Made by a program: the position numbers and the translations under genes | Shown: piece by piece, positions 31,037 through 39,700 of the stretch | Numbering within the stretch: position 1 is the first letter of the stretch | How the letters are laid out: each line of letters begins with the position of its first letter | Origin: Sphingomonas jeddahensis | GTDB taxonomy: Bacteria > Pseudomonadota > Alphaproteobacteria > Sphingomonadales > Sphingomonadaceae | Direction of reading: 5' to 3' | Assembly (NCBI RefSeq): GCF_001981525.1 | Contig: NZ_MPSB01000003.1 | Coordinates: 310,001-374,000 of the forward strand | DNA: 64,000 nt | The notes under the pieces: generated by a model | What the model saw: only the letters and a program-made list of their open reading frames with translations | Database searches by the model: none | Told to the model about the DNA's origin: nothing

Positions 31037-32995
31037 TTACGCCTCGCGCTCCTCGGCTGGGGCGACGCCGAGCACTTCCATCAGCCGGCCGATCGAATAG
31101 GGTTTGCGCAGCAACGGGAAGCCGTGGCTGCCTTCCTCCGCCAGCACGTGGCTGTAGCCGCTGGTGAGCACAATGCGGCGCCCCGGCCAGCGTTGATCAA
31201 TCTCCTTGGCGAGTTCGATGCCGGTCATCCCCGGCATCACCACATCGGTGAAGACGAGGTCGAAGGCGCCATCTTCCGCCTCCAGCGTCTTGAGCGCGGC
31301 TTCGCCATTGGGCGCCCAGACTACCGTCTGGCCGAGTTCCTCGAGCAGCGACAGTGCGAAGCGGCCGACCACCTCATTGTCCTCGACCAGCAGGACGCGC
31401 TGGGTGGGCAGATGCGGGCGCGGCACCGCCGCGTGATCGTCGCTGCCGCCGACCATTGCGCCAACTGGAGTCCGGGGAAGATAGATGGTGAAGGCGCTAC
31501 CCTTGCCGGGGCGGCTTTCCACCGCAATTTCGCCGCCCGATTGCTTGGCGAAACCAAACGCCTGGCTGAGCCCTAGACCGGTGCCCCTGCCGACGGCTTT
31601 GGTGGTAAAGAAAGGCTCGAAGATCCGCGAAAGTGTGTCTTCATCCATGCCGGTGCCGGTGTCGGCGATCTCGACGGCGATGAATTCCCCCTCAACCGCA
31701 GCGTGGCGGCGGACGGCGGGCACATGAAGGGCGTTGCGGGCAGAAATGCGCAGCGTGCCGCCCTGCGGCATGGCATCGCGGGCGTTGATCGCGATGTTGA
31801 GGACTGCAGCCTCGAACTGATCGGGATCAGCGGTAACCGCGCCGATGTCTTCGGGCACCTGGATGTCGATGGCGACAGGCGATCCAACGGTAGTGGCGAT
31901 CAGCGGTTCGAGCCCGCGCAGCTGATCGCCGACCGAAAACGTCTCGGGCTCCAGTGGCTGGCGACGCGCAAAGGCAAGCAACTGCCCCGTCAACCGAGCG
32001 GCGCGATCCGCGGTTTCAGCGATTGCGGCTATGTAGCGCTGGCGCTTTTCTTCGGTGATGTTGGGCAGCTGCAGCAGATCGGCTGAAGAGCGAATCACCG
32101 TAAGCAGGTTGTTAAAATCGTGGGCGACGCCGCCGGTGAGGCGCCCAATCGCCTCCATTTTCTGGCTTTGCGCCAGCGCTTCGCGCGCTTGGTCAAGTTC
32201 CTCTTGTGCGCGACGGCGATCGGTGACGTCGCGCGTGATCTTGGCGAAGCCGGTGAGCACGCCCGCGTCGTCATGGATCGGATCGATCACGACATGCGCC
32301 CAGAACGTGCTGCCGTCCTTGCGCACGCGAAGTGCTTCTTTTTCGAACTTGCCGTGCGCCAGCGCCGTGCGCAGGGCGGCGGCGGGCTCTTCGGCAGCGC
32401 GGTCCGCCTCCGTGTAGAAACGCGAAAAATGCTGGCCGACGATCTCGTCCGCTTTGTAGCCCTTGATTGCCTCGGCGCCGGTGTTCCAGCTCGACACGTT
32501 GCCGGCAGGATCGAGCAGGTAGATGGCGTAATCGCGCACGCCTTCGACGAGCAGACGAAAATTCTGTTCGCTGCGGAAGAGGGCGCGTTCGGCATCCTTC
32601 TTGTCGCTGATGTCGCGCGTCACCTTGGCGAAGCCGACCAGCGTGCCGCTTTCATCGCGAACCGGATCAATGACCACACTGGCCCAAAAGCGGGTGCCGT
32701 CCTTGCGCACGCGCCAGCCCTCGGCCTCGAACCGGCCCTGTTCAGCGGCGATGCGCAGCGCGCGACCGGGAAAGCCGGTGGCGCGATCCTCGGGCGTATA
32801 GAAGCGGGAGAAATGCTCGCCGATGATCTCGTCGGCGGCATAACCTTTGAAGCGCTGCGCGCCGGCGTTCCAGCTGGCCACGAAGCCGTCGGCGTCGAGC
32901 AGGTAGATGGCGTAATCATGCACCGCATCCAGCAGGAGCTGGAAACGCCGCTCATTATCCATTGCGAGCAAGTGCTTGGTGCGGGGCGGGTTCAT
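31037..32995 (-). CDS. PAS-PAS hybrid histidine kinase with C-terminal receiver
   Basis: Soluble sensor kinase of about 652 residues. Two closely similar PAS/PAC units (about 12-140 and 145-270) each contain DYAIYLLD, FSRFYT and RVRKDG, so they look like a recent internal duplication. The H-box is GGVAHDFNNLLT (histidine near 290), then an HATPase domain with GTGLGLSQAFGF, and a receiver with phospho-acceptor in FTDVVMPGMTG (near 583). The start is uncertain: ATGs at 32995 and 32962 and a GTG at 33055 are in frame and none has a strong Shine-Dalgarno. It begins about 87 bases after the 51-residue gene and could be the last gene of the glycan operon. Confidence 0.88.
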   Translation of the reverse strand: MNPPRTKHLLAMDNERRFQLLLDAVHDYAIYLLDADGFVASWNAGAQRFKGYAADEIIGEHFSRFYTPEDRATGFPGRALRIAAEQGRFEAEGWRVRKDGTRFWASVVIDPVRDESGTLVGFAKVTRDISDKKDAERALFRSEQNFRLLVEGVRDYAIYLLDPAGNVSSWNTGAEAIKGYKADEIVGQHFSRFYTEADRAAEEPAAALRTALAHGKFEKEALRVRKDGSTFWAHVVIDPIHDDAGVLTGFAKITRDVTDRRRAQEELDQAREALAQSQKMEAIGRLTGGVAHDFNNLLTVIRSSADLLQLPNITEEKRQRYIAAIAETADRAARLTGQLLAFARRQPLEPETFSVGDQLRGLEPLIATTVGSPVAIDIQVPEDIGAVTADPDQFEAAVLNIAINARDAMPQGGTLRISARNALHVPAVRRHAAVEGEFIAVEIADTGTGMDEDTLSRIFEPFFTTKAVGRGTGLGLSQAFGFAKQSGGEIAVESRPGKGSAFTIYLPRTPVGAMVGGSDDHAAVPRPHLPTQRVLLVEDNEVVGRFALSLLEELGQTVVWAPNGEAALKTLEAEDGAFDLVFTDVVMPGMTGIELAKEIDQRWPGRRIVLTSGYSHVLAEEGSHGFPLLRKPYSIGRLMEVLGVAPAEEREA

Positions 32996-33082
32996 TGCTG
33001 GGGGCAGGGGTATGAGGCTACTGCCCGCTTCGCAATGAAAATGGTTGGGGATCACCCTTGGGCGACCCCCGAGACAACGCTC

Positions 33083-33238
33083 TCATTCGTTCTTTGTCAG
33101 CGACGTCTTGCGCTCGATAGTCTGCTCGTTGCCTTGCCCCTTGTCGAGCGTGTCGGAGGGACGCATTGCGTCTCCATCCTTCTGGTGCTCCGTCGACAGA
33201 TTGGGACGCTTGGTTTCGGTCGTGCCGTTCTTGTCCAT
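33083..33238 (-). CDS. Small hydrophilic protein, 51 residues
   Basis: Unrecognised. The ATG at 33238 is preceded by AAGGAG at ideal distance, and it begins ten bases after the stop of the GT-UXS gene, so it belongs to that operon. The sequence is strongly charged and polar (MDKNGTTETKRPN, DTLDKGQGNEQT), has no cysteine and no hydrophobic segment, and is probably disordered. It could be a stress-related small protein; this is a guess. Confidence 0.65.
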   Translation of the reverse strand: MDKNGTTETKRPNLSTEHQKDGDAMRPSDTLDKGQGNEQTIERKTSLTKNE

Positions 33239-33248
33239 GCCGCTCTCC

Positions 33249-35333
33249 TTATTCAGCGGCAACCGACAGCAGCGGCATTCGATCCGTCTGCCGCAATTCC
33301 TCCGCGAACCAGGCGCAGGTACGCGACAGGCCGTCCTCAAGCGCGACCATCGGTGTCCAGCCGAGCAGATCCTTGGCGCGGGTGATGTCGGGCTTGCGGC
33401 GGCGCGGGTCGTCGACGGGCAGCGGCTGATAGTGGACGCGGGCCTTGGTGCCCGTCATCGCGACGATGCGCGTGACGAGATCGCCGACGGTAAGCTCGTT
33501 GGGGTTGCCGAGGTTGACCGGCTCCGCGCCTACCGTGTCACTGTCCATTAGGCTGATCAGGCCGGCGACCATGTCGCTGACGTAGCAGAAGCTGCGCGTC
33601 TGGCTGCCGTCGCCGTACACCGTCATCATGTCGGCCGACAGCGCCTGGCAGATGAAGTTGGAGACCACGCGCCCGTCGTCGGGGTGCATGCGGGGGCCAT
33701 AGGTGTTGAAGATTCGCGCGATGCGAACGTCCGCGCGATCGAGCCGGGCGAAATCGAGCGCCATCGCTTCTGCCGCGCGCTTGCCCTCGTCGTAGCAGGC
33801 ACGTGGGCCGGTGCAGCTCACCGCGCCGCGATAATCCTCGCGCTGGGGGTGAACCTCCGGGTCGCCATAGACCTCGCTGGTGGAGGTGAGCAGGAAGCGG
33901 GCCCCGCTCTGTTCGGCGAGGCGCAGCAGGTGATCGGTGCCAAGCACGCAGGTGAGCATCGTGTGCTCGGGATCGGCCTGATAGTGCGGCGGAGAGGCGG
34001 CGCAGGCGAGATTGTAGACGCGGGTGATGCGGCTGGTGAGGTGGGTCACCTCGGGCGGCAGCTTGTCGATCACGTCAGCCTTCACGAAGCTGAAGCGCGG
34101 GTGATCCATCAGATCGTCGAGGTTGCTCGCCCGCGACGTCTGGAGATTGTCGAGGCACAGCACGGTCTCGCCGCGATCGAGCAGTGCCTGGCAGAGGTGC
34201 GAACCGATGAAGCCGGCCCCGCCGGCAACCACGGTGACGGGAGCGTTGTTGTTATCCATGCGGGGCTTGCTCCGGCTGGGGTGGGGCCTTGCGGCTTGGG
34301 TGAGGTAAGTTTCGAGCTGCTCGGCGCGGTGCTGCGCGGTGTGCGCGGCGAGGACGCGGGCGCGGGCCGCTTCGCCAAGCGCGGCGGCGTCCCGGTCGAG
34401 TGCGGCGAGCGCCTGTTCGGTCGTGTCGGCAAGGATGATCTCGCGGCCGGGTTCGAACAGGTCGTCGATGCCGTCCCAGCGATCGGACAGGATCGGCGTG
34501 CCGCAGGCGCCCGCCTCGAACAGGCGCACCGAGGGCGACCAGCCGGCAGCGATCATGTCCGCGCGGGTGACGTTCAGCGTCATCCGCGATTCGCTGTAGA
34601 ACGCCGGGTGATCGGCGGGGGGCAGGTGATCGATGCGGGTGACGTTGGCCGGCCAGTCGATCGTGTCCGGATATTGCGGGCCGGCCACGGCGAACTGAAG
34701 ATCGGGGCGGCGGCGTGCCGGCTCGATCAGCAGTTTCTCAAGCGTCGGCTGGCGATCGTCGCTGTAAGTGCCGAGGTAGCTGAGCGCCCAGCGCTTGGGC
34801 GTGTTCTGGGGCTGGTATCGCTCGGCATCGACGGTGCAGTAGAGCGCGCGGGCGGCCTTGGCGCCATACTGGCGTTCGATCCGCTCGAGCGTCGGGCCGC
34901 CGGTGAACGACAGGTACAGGTCGAAACCGGGGATCACCTCGGGCGAGAGATATTCGTAATCGCCGCGATCGAGCTTCGCGAGCGTGACGGGCGTGTCGAT
35001 GTCGTAGAAGCCGGTGACGCCCTTGGCGGTCGCCTGAACGAGTTTGGCGACTTCGACTCCCTCGGGGACGTAGGAGCCGACGAGCACCGCATCGGCGTCG
35101 GCGATCGTGTCTCGCCAGTTCTCCAGGTCGGCGAGGTCGGCGTAATAGTCGAGCCGGCAGAAGTCGGGATCGACGAGATCGCGGCGGTCGCCGGCGTACC
35201 AGGGGACAGTACGCTCGAGGAACTGGATGTCATGGCCGCGTGCGGCAAAGCCCGACAGAAGCGCGCGCCAGGTGGTGGCGTGGCCGTTGCCCCAGGAGGA
35301 GCCGAGGCTGAGGCCGAGGACGACGAGCTTCAT
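33249..35333 (-). CDS. CgeB-like glycosyltransferase fused to UDP-glucuronate decarboxylase-like domain
   Basis: One continuous frame of 694 residues. Residues 1 to about 345 form a GT-B glycosyltransferase of the CgeB / Glyco_trans_1_2 type (MKLVVLGLSLGSSWGNGHATT, SYLGTYSDDRQP, SVRLFEAGACGTPILSDRW). After a short basic linker, residues about 365-690 are a Rossmann-fold sugar-nucleotide enzyme: GGAGFIGSHL, TSTSEVYGDPEVHPQ, the YDEGK catalytic Tyr-x-x-x-Lys, and NTYGPRMHPDDGRVVSNF. These match UDP-xylose synthase, which converts UDP-glucuronate to UDP-xylose. Met359 (MDNNNAP) could be an internal start, with GGAG 12 bases before, so both fused and separate products are possible. Overlaps the previous gene by four bases. 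Confidence 0.88.
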   Translation of the reverse strand: MKLVVLGLSLGSSWGNGHATTWRALLSGFAARGHDIQFLERTVPWYAGDRRDLVDPDFCRLDYYADLADLENWRDTIADADAVLVGSYVPEGVEVAKLVQATAKGVTGFYDIDTPVTLAKLDRGDYEYLSPEVIPGFDLYLSFTGGPTLERIERQYGAKAARALYCTVDAERYQPQNTPKRWALSYLGTYSDDRQPTLEKLLIEPARRRPDLQFAVAGPQYPDTIDWPANVTRIDHLPPADHPAFYSESRMTLNVTRADMIAAGWSPSVRLFEAGACGTPILSDRWDGIDDLFEPGREIILADTTEQALAALDRDAAALGEAARARVLAAHTAQHRAEQLETYLTQAARPHPSRSKPRMDNNNAPVTVVAGGAGFIGSHLCQALLDRGETVLCLDNLQTSRASNLDDLMDHPRFSFVKADVIDKLPPEVTHLTSRITRVYNLACAASPPHYQADPEHTMLTCVLGTDHLLRLAEQSGARFLLTSTSEVYGDPEVHPQREDYRGAVSCTGPRACYDEGKRAAEAMALDFARLDRADVRIARIFNTYGPRMHPDDGRVVSNFICQALSADMMTVYGDGSQTRSFCYVSDMVAGLISLMDSDTVGAEPVNLGNPNELTVGDLVTRIVAMTGTKARVHYQPLPVDDPRRRKPDITRAKDLLGWTPMVALEDGLSRTCAWFAEELRQTDRMPLLSVAAE

Positions 35334-36418
35334 GCGGCCACCTTCGCGGTGGCGGCGTGGGTGCGGAACAGTTCGTCTACCTGTTTGGCGCGCAGCTCAT
35401 AGGTGTGCTCGGCGAGGACGCGCTTGCGGGCGGCGTCGCCGATCGCACGGGCGTGTTCGGTGGTGAGGTCGGCGAGCAGGTCGGCGACGTCCTGGCCAGT
35501 GCGGGCGACGAGCACTTCCTCGCCGGGGATCAGGAACTGTTCGATGCCTTCCCAATAATCGGTAATGAGGCAGGCGCCGGCGCCGGCGGCTTCGAACACG
35601 CGGGTGGCGGGGGAGAAGCCGACTGCGGCCATCGAATCGCGGGCGATGTTGAGGACGGCGCGGGGCGTGCAGTTGAAGGCGTTGTGGTCGGCGGTGCCGA
35701 CGTGACCGAGGTGGCGGACGTTGGCGGGCATGTGCTTGTCGTGCCAGCCGCTGCCGCCGATCAGGAAGCTCTGCTCGGGCAAAGCGGCGGCGGCGGCGAG
35801 GAAGAATTGCTCCACGCGAGCTTCGCGATCGGGCAGGCGGTTGCCGAGGAAGGCGAGGTCGCAGGCGAAGCGATCGTCGGGCGCGACCGGGTGGTGGGTG
35901 TCCGGATCGACCGCATTGTACACGGGGATGCAGCGTGCGGCGCCGAGCGCTTCGTAGGCCTCCACGACGGGTGGGCCGCCGCCGTAGGTGAGGACCATGT
36001 CGAGGTGCGGCAGCGCGTTGCGGACGGGGTGGGCGGGATCGGCGCGGATCTCGTCGAGCGTGGCGGCGGCGTCGACGTCCCAGAAAATCTTGATGGCGTC
36101 GGGACTTGCGTGCTCGACGATGCCGGCGATCAGTTCGGCGTCGAATACGCCGACGCCGCTGGCCTTGACCACCACGTCAGCGCGGCGGGCTTCGGCGAGG
36201 ACGGCGCTCAGGCCTTCGGTGGTCGCGGGATAGACCACCGACGTCGCCCACTCCGGCGGGTCGATGTCGCGGTTCTGCTGGCGGTCGAACGCGTCGGGTT
36301 CGTAGAAGGTGATCTGGTGGCCGTGTGCAGCCAAGGCCTTGAGAATGCCGCGGTAATAAGTGGCGGCGCCGTTCCAGTAGGAGGACAGTAGGCTCGATCC
36401 GTAGAAGGCGATCTTCAT
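35330..36418 (-). CDS. CgeB-like glycosyltransferase
   Basis: A 362-residue GT-B protein, cytoplasmic, start overlapping the preceding gene by four bases. N-terminus MKIAFYGSSLLSSYWNGAAT, central FWDVDAAATLDEI and YGGGPPVVEAYEALGA, and C-terminal donor-site pattern PATRVFEAAGAGACLITDYWEG. It shares its plan with both flanking CgeB-like proteins, which suggests tandem duplication. Family members include Bacillus CgeB (spore-surface glycan), whose chemistry is poorly known. Donor and acceptor unknown. Confidence 0.8.
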   Translation of the reverse strand: MKIAFYGSSLLSSYWNGAATYYRGILKALAAHGHQITFYEPDAFDRQQNRDIDPPEWATSVVYPATTEGLSAVLAEARRADVVVKASGVGVFDAELIAGIVEHASPDAIKIFWDVDAAATLDEIRADPAHPVRNALPHLDMVLTYGGGPPVVEAYEALGAARCIPVYNAVDPDTHHPVAPDDRFACDLAFLGNRLPDREARVEQFFLAAAAALPEQSFLIGGSGWHDKHMPANVRHLGHVGTADHNAFNCTPRAVLNIARDSMAAVGFSPATRVFEAAGAGACLITDYWEGIEQFLIPGEEVLVARTGQDVADLLADLTTEHARAIGDAARKRVLAEHTYELRAKQVDELFRTHAATAKVAA

Positions 36419-37527
36419 GCGGCTTCTTTCGTTGGGGTGTCCGCGTGGAGGCCGGCGACGATGGCCAGCAACTCGTCGACGCGGTGGGCGCAGGTGTGGC
36501 GCGCCTTGATGGTGGCGAGACCGTGCTTGACGAGCGATTGGCGCAGGCCCGCATCGTCGCGCAGGGCAGTCAAATGCCTGGTCATTTCCGGGCCGTCGCG
36601 GGCCACGAGATAGTCGCGCCAGGGGGTGAACAGGCCTTCAGCGTCGTCCCATGGTGCAGACACGAGCGGAATCCCGCAGGCCATGGCCTCAAACACGCGG
36701 ATCGTCGGGATGCCGGGAAGGATGGTCGCGTAGTAGCGGCGCGGCACATGGACGGTGGCGAGGTGGCGCGCGAAGATCCCCGGCGCGGCGGCATTGGGTG
36801 CCCAGCCGTGATAGCGGATGCCGTAGCGCTGAAGCGTCGCCTTCGCCGCGTCGGGGTAGCGGACGCCGTAGATGTCGAGCGGGAGCTTGGCGTCTTGCGC
36901 GGGGGCGAAGAGGAAGCGTTCGAGTTCCTCGGTACGTTCGCCGTCGCCCCAATTGCCGATCCAGACGAGGCCCTGGCGCTCGCCCTCCTCCTGCGGCGGG
37001 TGGAAGCGGCGGAGGTCGGCGGCTTCGTGCCAGGTCCAGACGCGGTTGCCCCAGCCCCAAGTACGGTAGATTTCGCTCAGCGTTTCGCCGAACGCCAGCA
37101 CGCCGTCGTAGCCCGAGAGGTCATAGGCCCTCATCGACTCCGGCTCGCTGACGGAGCGGTGGTGCGTGTCGTGGAACAGGAGGGTGAAGCGGGCGCCGCG
37201 CTTGCGCAGGGTGCCGAGCGTGGCGACTAGCGCGTGATCGTTCCATTCGTGAACGATGACGAGGTCGGCGCCGTCGGTGAGCTGCTCCGGCGGCGTGCCG
37301 GGGGTGTAAGTGGTGGTCGAAAGCTCGGGATAGCTGTCGCGCCAGGCGGTGAGGCCTTCTTCTCCGTGGTCAGCGAGGAGGTTGGCGAGGCTCCAGGCGC
37401 CTTCGGGTTCGTAGGCGACCACCTCATGGCCGCGCGCCACCAGTTCGCTGAGCACGCCGCGCAGAAAATGCGCGTTGCCGTGGTTCCAGCAGGAGGCGAG
37501 GCTGTGGGTGAAATAGACGATCTTCAT
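36415..37527 (-). CDS. CgeB-like glycosyltransferase
   Basis: A 370-residue GT-B protein. N-terminus MKIVYFTHSLASCWNHGNAHFLRG is the same type as in the two following genes. Other segments are LLFHDTHHRSVS, WIGNWGDGERTEEL, and the C-terminal IPTIRVFEAMACGIPLVSAPWDD. Four-base overlaps at both ends show translational coupling. No signal peptide or membrane segment, so it acts at the cytoplasmic face. Substrates unknown. Confidence 0.8.
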   Translation of the reverse strand: MKIVYFTHSLASCWNHGNAHFLRGVLSELVARGHEVVAYEPEGAWSLANLLADHGEEGLTAWRDSYPELSTTTYTPGTPPEQLTDGADLVIVHEWNDHALVATLGTLRKRGARFTLLFHDTHHRSVSEPESMRAYDLSGYDGVLAFGETLSEIYRTWGWGNRVWTWHEAADLRRFHPPQEEGERQGLVWIGNWGDGERTEELERFLFAPAQDAKLPLDIYGVRYPDAAKATLQRYGIRYHGWAPNAAAPGIFARHLATVHVPRRYYATILPGIPTIRVFEAMACGIPLVSAPWDDAEGLFTPWRDYLVARDGPEMTRHLTALRDDAGLRQSLVKHGLATIKARHTCAHRVDELLAIVAGLHADTPTKEAA

Positions 37528-38630
37528 GCCGCGACCCTCTCGCTGGTGAAGGCATCGGCGTAGAGCGCGCGCATCGCGTCTGCGGTGGCCTGGACGGTGT
37601 AGCGTGCGCCGCGTTCCTGGGCGGCGGCGCCGAGCGCCGCACGGTGCGTATCGTCACCGAGCACGGCGGCGATCGCATCGGCCCAGGCGGCAGGATCGGC
37701 GCCCTCGACGAAATGGGCGGCGCCGTCCCACAGCTCGCGGAACGTATCGATGTCGGACAGGATAAGCGCGCAACCGGCCTGTGCGGCTTCGAGCACCGCG
37801 AGCCCGAACGGCTCGAACGAGGCAGCGGAGACGAACACCGGCTGAGTGGCAAGCATCGCCGCCATGCCTTTCGGCGTGAGGTCCCCGAGCAGGTGAAGAT
37901 TTTCTACCGCGACCGATCCACCGTGCGGCGCGCGCGTCGGGCCGGCGGCGTAAAGCGGGGCCGCGATGCGGCTGGCAGCGGCGTCGAGCAGGGGCGTGCG
38001 CTTCACGTCGTCCCACAGCCGACCGGCGGTGAAGGCGATGTGGCGCATCCGTCCGGGCGCGGCTGGCGCCGTGGCGCGGCCGTTGTGGATCGCAATCGGG
38101 TCCTCGCGCAGGCCATAGACGCGCGCAACGGTGCGGGCGTAGCTTTCGCTAGGGGCGACGACGCGGGTGGCACGGCGCAGGCCCTGTGCGGCGAGCGTGC
38201 GGTGCCATTGGAACTTAGGATCAAGCGGCGTGCCCGGGCGCGCCGCTTCCCACCAGGTCGCGACACAGCCGTGCGCGACGACGATGGTCGGCAGGTCGCC
38301 GGGGAGCGCGGCGGCGAGCGCTGGCTGGTTGACGTGGAGAAGGTCGGCGCGGTGCACCGTTGCCAGCGCCGCGATCGTAGCGGCAGCGTGCTGCACGGCG
38401 ACGGCATCATCGGTGAGCCAATCCAGCGGCTCACCGGTTTCCACCAGCGTCACGCCGGGGATGGCGGCAACTTCGGCACGTTGTGCGTCGGACGGCGCCG
38501 GGCCGAGGACGGCGAGGATCGTCGCGACGCCGGCGTCGGCGAGGGCCTCGGCGAGATCAACCGAATAGCGCCACACGCCGCCCACCGCATCAACCGTCAT
38601 CAGGATGCGCCGCGGGCTCCCGCGCATCAA
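37524..38630 (-). CDS. Glycosyltransferase family 4
   Basis: A 368-residue GT-B enzyme. The acceptor domain begins RILMTVDAVGGVWRYSVDLAEAL, with the glycine-rich loop of GT4 proteins. The donor domain has FTAGRLWDDVKR and SFEPFGLAVLEAAQAGCALILSD with the paired glutamates. It is third in the coupled operon with four-base overlaps at both ends. It probably adds one sugar to the glycan built by the neighbouring CgeB-like enzymes; inference from context. Confidence 0.85.
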   Translation of the reverse strand: MMRGSPRRILMTVDAVGGVWRYSVDLAEALADAGVATILAVLGPAPSDAQRAEVAAIPGVTLVETGEPLDWLTDDAVAVQHAAATIAALATVHRADLLHVNQPALAAALPGDLPTIVVAHGCVATWWEAARPGTPLDPKFQWHRTLAAQGLRRATRVVAPSESYARTVARVYGLREDPIAIHNGRATAPAAPGRMRHIAFTAGRLWDDVKRTPLLDAAASRIAAPLYAAGPTRAPHGGSVAVENLHLLGDLTPKGMAAMLATQPVFVSAASFEPFGLAVLEAAQAGCALILSDIDTFRELWDGAAHFVEGADPAAWADAIAAVLGDDTHRAALGAAAQERGARYTVQATADAMRALYADAFTSERVAA

Positions 38631-39700
38631 ACCGCCACCTTGAGCGTTGGCCGCTCCATCGTGCCAAGCGGCAGGCCGCGTTCCTCCGAGAGCCAGGCGG
38701 CAAGGCGACGCAGGCCGGTACGCCAGTCGGTGGGCTTGGCGAGGCCGAGCGCTTCTTCCGCCGCGCGGCGATCGGCGACGAAGTAGCGCTGGTCCCCCGC
38801 GCGCCAGCTGCCGAAGCGCAGGTCGATCGGACGGCCGACGACGGTCTCGATCTCGGCCAGCACGGTACGCAGGCTGACGGCATTGTCAGGGCCGCCGCCG
38901 AGATTGAAGACGTGGCCGCTGTGCTGGTCGATCTGGCGCCATAGCGCGAGATAGGTGTCGACCGCGTCGTTCACCTCGAGGATGTCGCGGACCTGGTGGC
39001 CGTCCCCGTAGATGTCGATCGCACGGCCTTCGAGCGCGCGGATCAGGAAGTGGGCGACCCAGCCCTGATCCTCGGTGCCCATCTGGCGCTCGCCATAGAT
39101 GCAGCTCATGCGCAGCACGGCGCTCGGCACGCCATAGCTGCGCGCGTAATCGAGAACGTACTGGTCGGCGGCGCCCTTGGAGCAGCCGTAGGGGGTGTGG
39201 AAATCGAGCGGGCGCGCCTCGCCGATGCCGAAGGCGTTCACCAGCGGATCGACCGGCTGATAGCCGTTGTCGGTTTCGTCAAAGGCGAGATCGATGAGAT
39301 CGCCATAGACCTTGTTGGTCGAGGCGAAGATCACCGCGGGCGGCGTCTCGGACTGACGCGCGGCCTCCAGCACGTTGAGCGTGCCGGTGATGTTGATCGA
39401 GAAATCGTCGCGCGGATCGACCAGGCTGGTGGTGACGGCGACCTGCGCCGCCATGTGGAACACCGCCTGCGATTCCTGCACCGCCGCCGTCATCGCGGCT
39501 TCGTCGCGGATGTCGGCGGTGCGCACGTCGATCTTGTCGCCGTGATTGGCCTTGAGCCATTCGAGGTTGCGCTTCACGCCCTCACGGACCAGCGCGTCAT
39601 AGACGATGACGCGATGGCCCTCGCCGGCGAGGCGGTGCGCGATATTGCTGCCGATGAAGCCCGCGCCGCCGGTGACGAGGATGGGCTTGTCGCTGCTCAT
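38627..39700 (-). CDS. NAD-dependent sugar-nucleotide epimerase/dehydratase
   Basis: Extended short-chain dehydrogenase of 357 residues. Rossmann motif TGGAGFIGSNIA, then HMAAQVAVTTSLVDPR, ASTNKVYGD, the catalytic YGCSK (Tyr-x-x-x-Lys), and GDGHQVRDILEVNDAV. The pattern AAQVAVTTS...STNKVYGD resembles CDP-tyvelose (CDP-paratose) 2-epimerases. The exact substrate is not certain. The ATG at 39700 overlaps the upstream epimerase stop by four bases; the longer frame to 39775 lies inside the neighbouring gene. Confidence 0.85.
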   Translation of the reverse strand: MSSDKPILVTGGAGFIGSNIAHRLAGEGHRVIVYDALVREGVKRNLEWLKANHGDKIDVRTADIRDEAAMTAAVQESQAVFHMAAQVAVTTSLVDPRDDFSINITGTLNVLEAARQSETPPAVIFASTNKVYGDLIDLAFDETDNGYQPVDPLVNAFGIGEARPLDFHTPYGCSKGAADQYVLDYARSYGVPSAVLRMSCIYGERQMGTEDQGWVAHFLIRALEGRAIDIYGDGHQVRDILEVNDAVDTYLALWRQIDQHSGHVFNLGGGPDNAVSLRTVLAEIETVVGRPIDLRFGSWRAGDQRYFVADRRAAEEALGLAKPTDWRTGLRRLAAWLSEERGLPLGTMERPTLKVAV

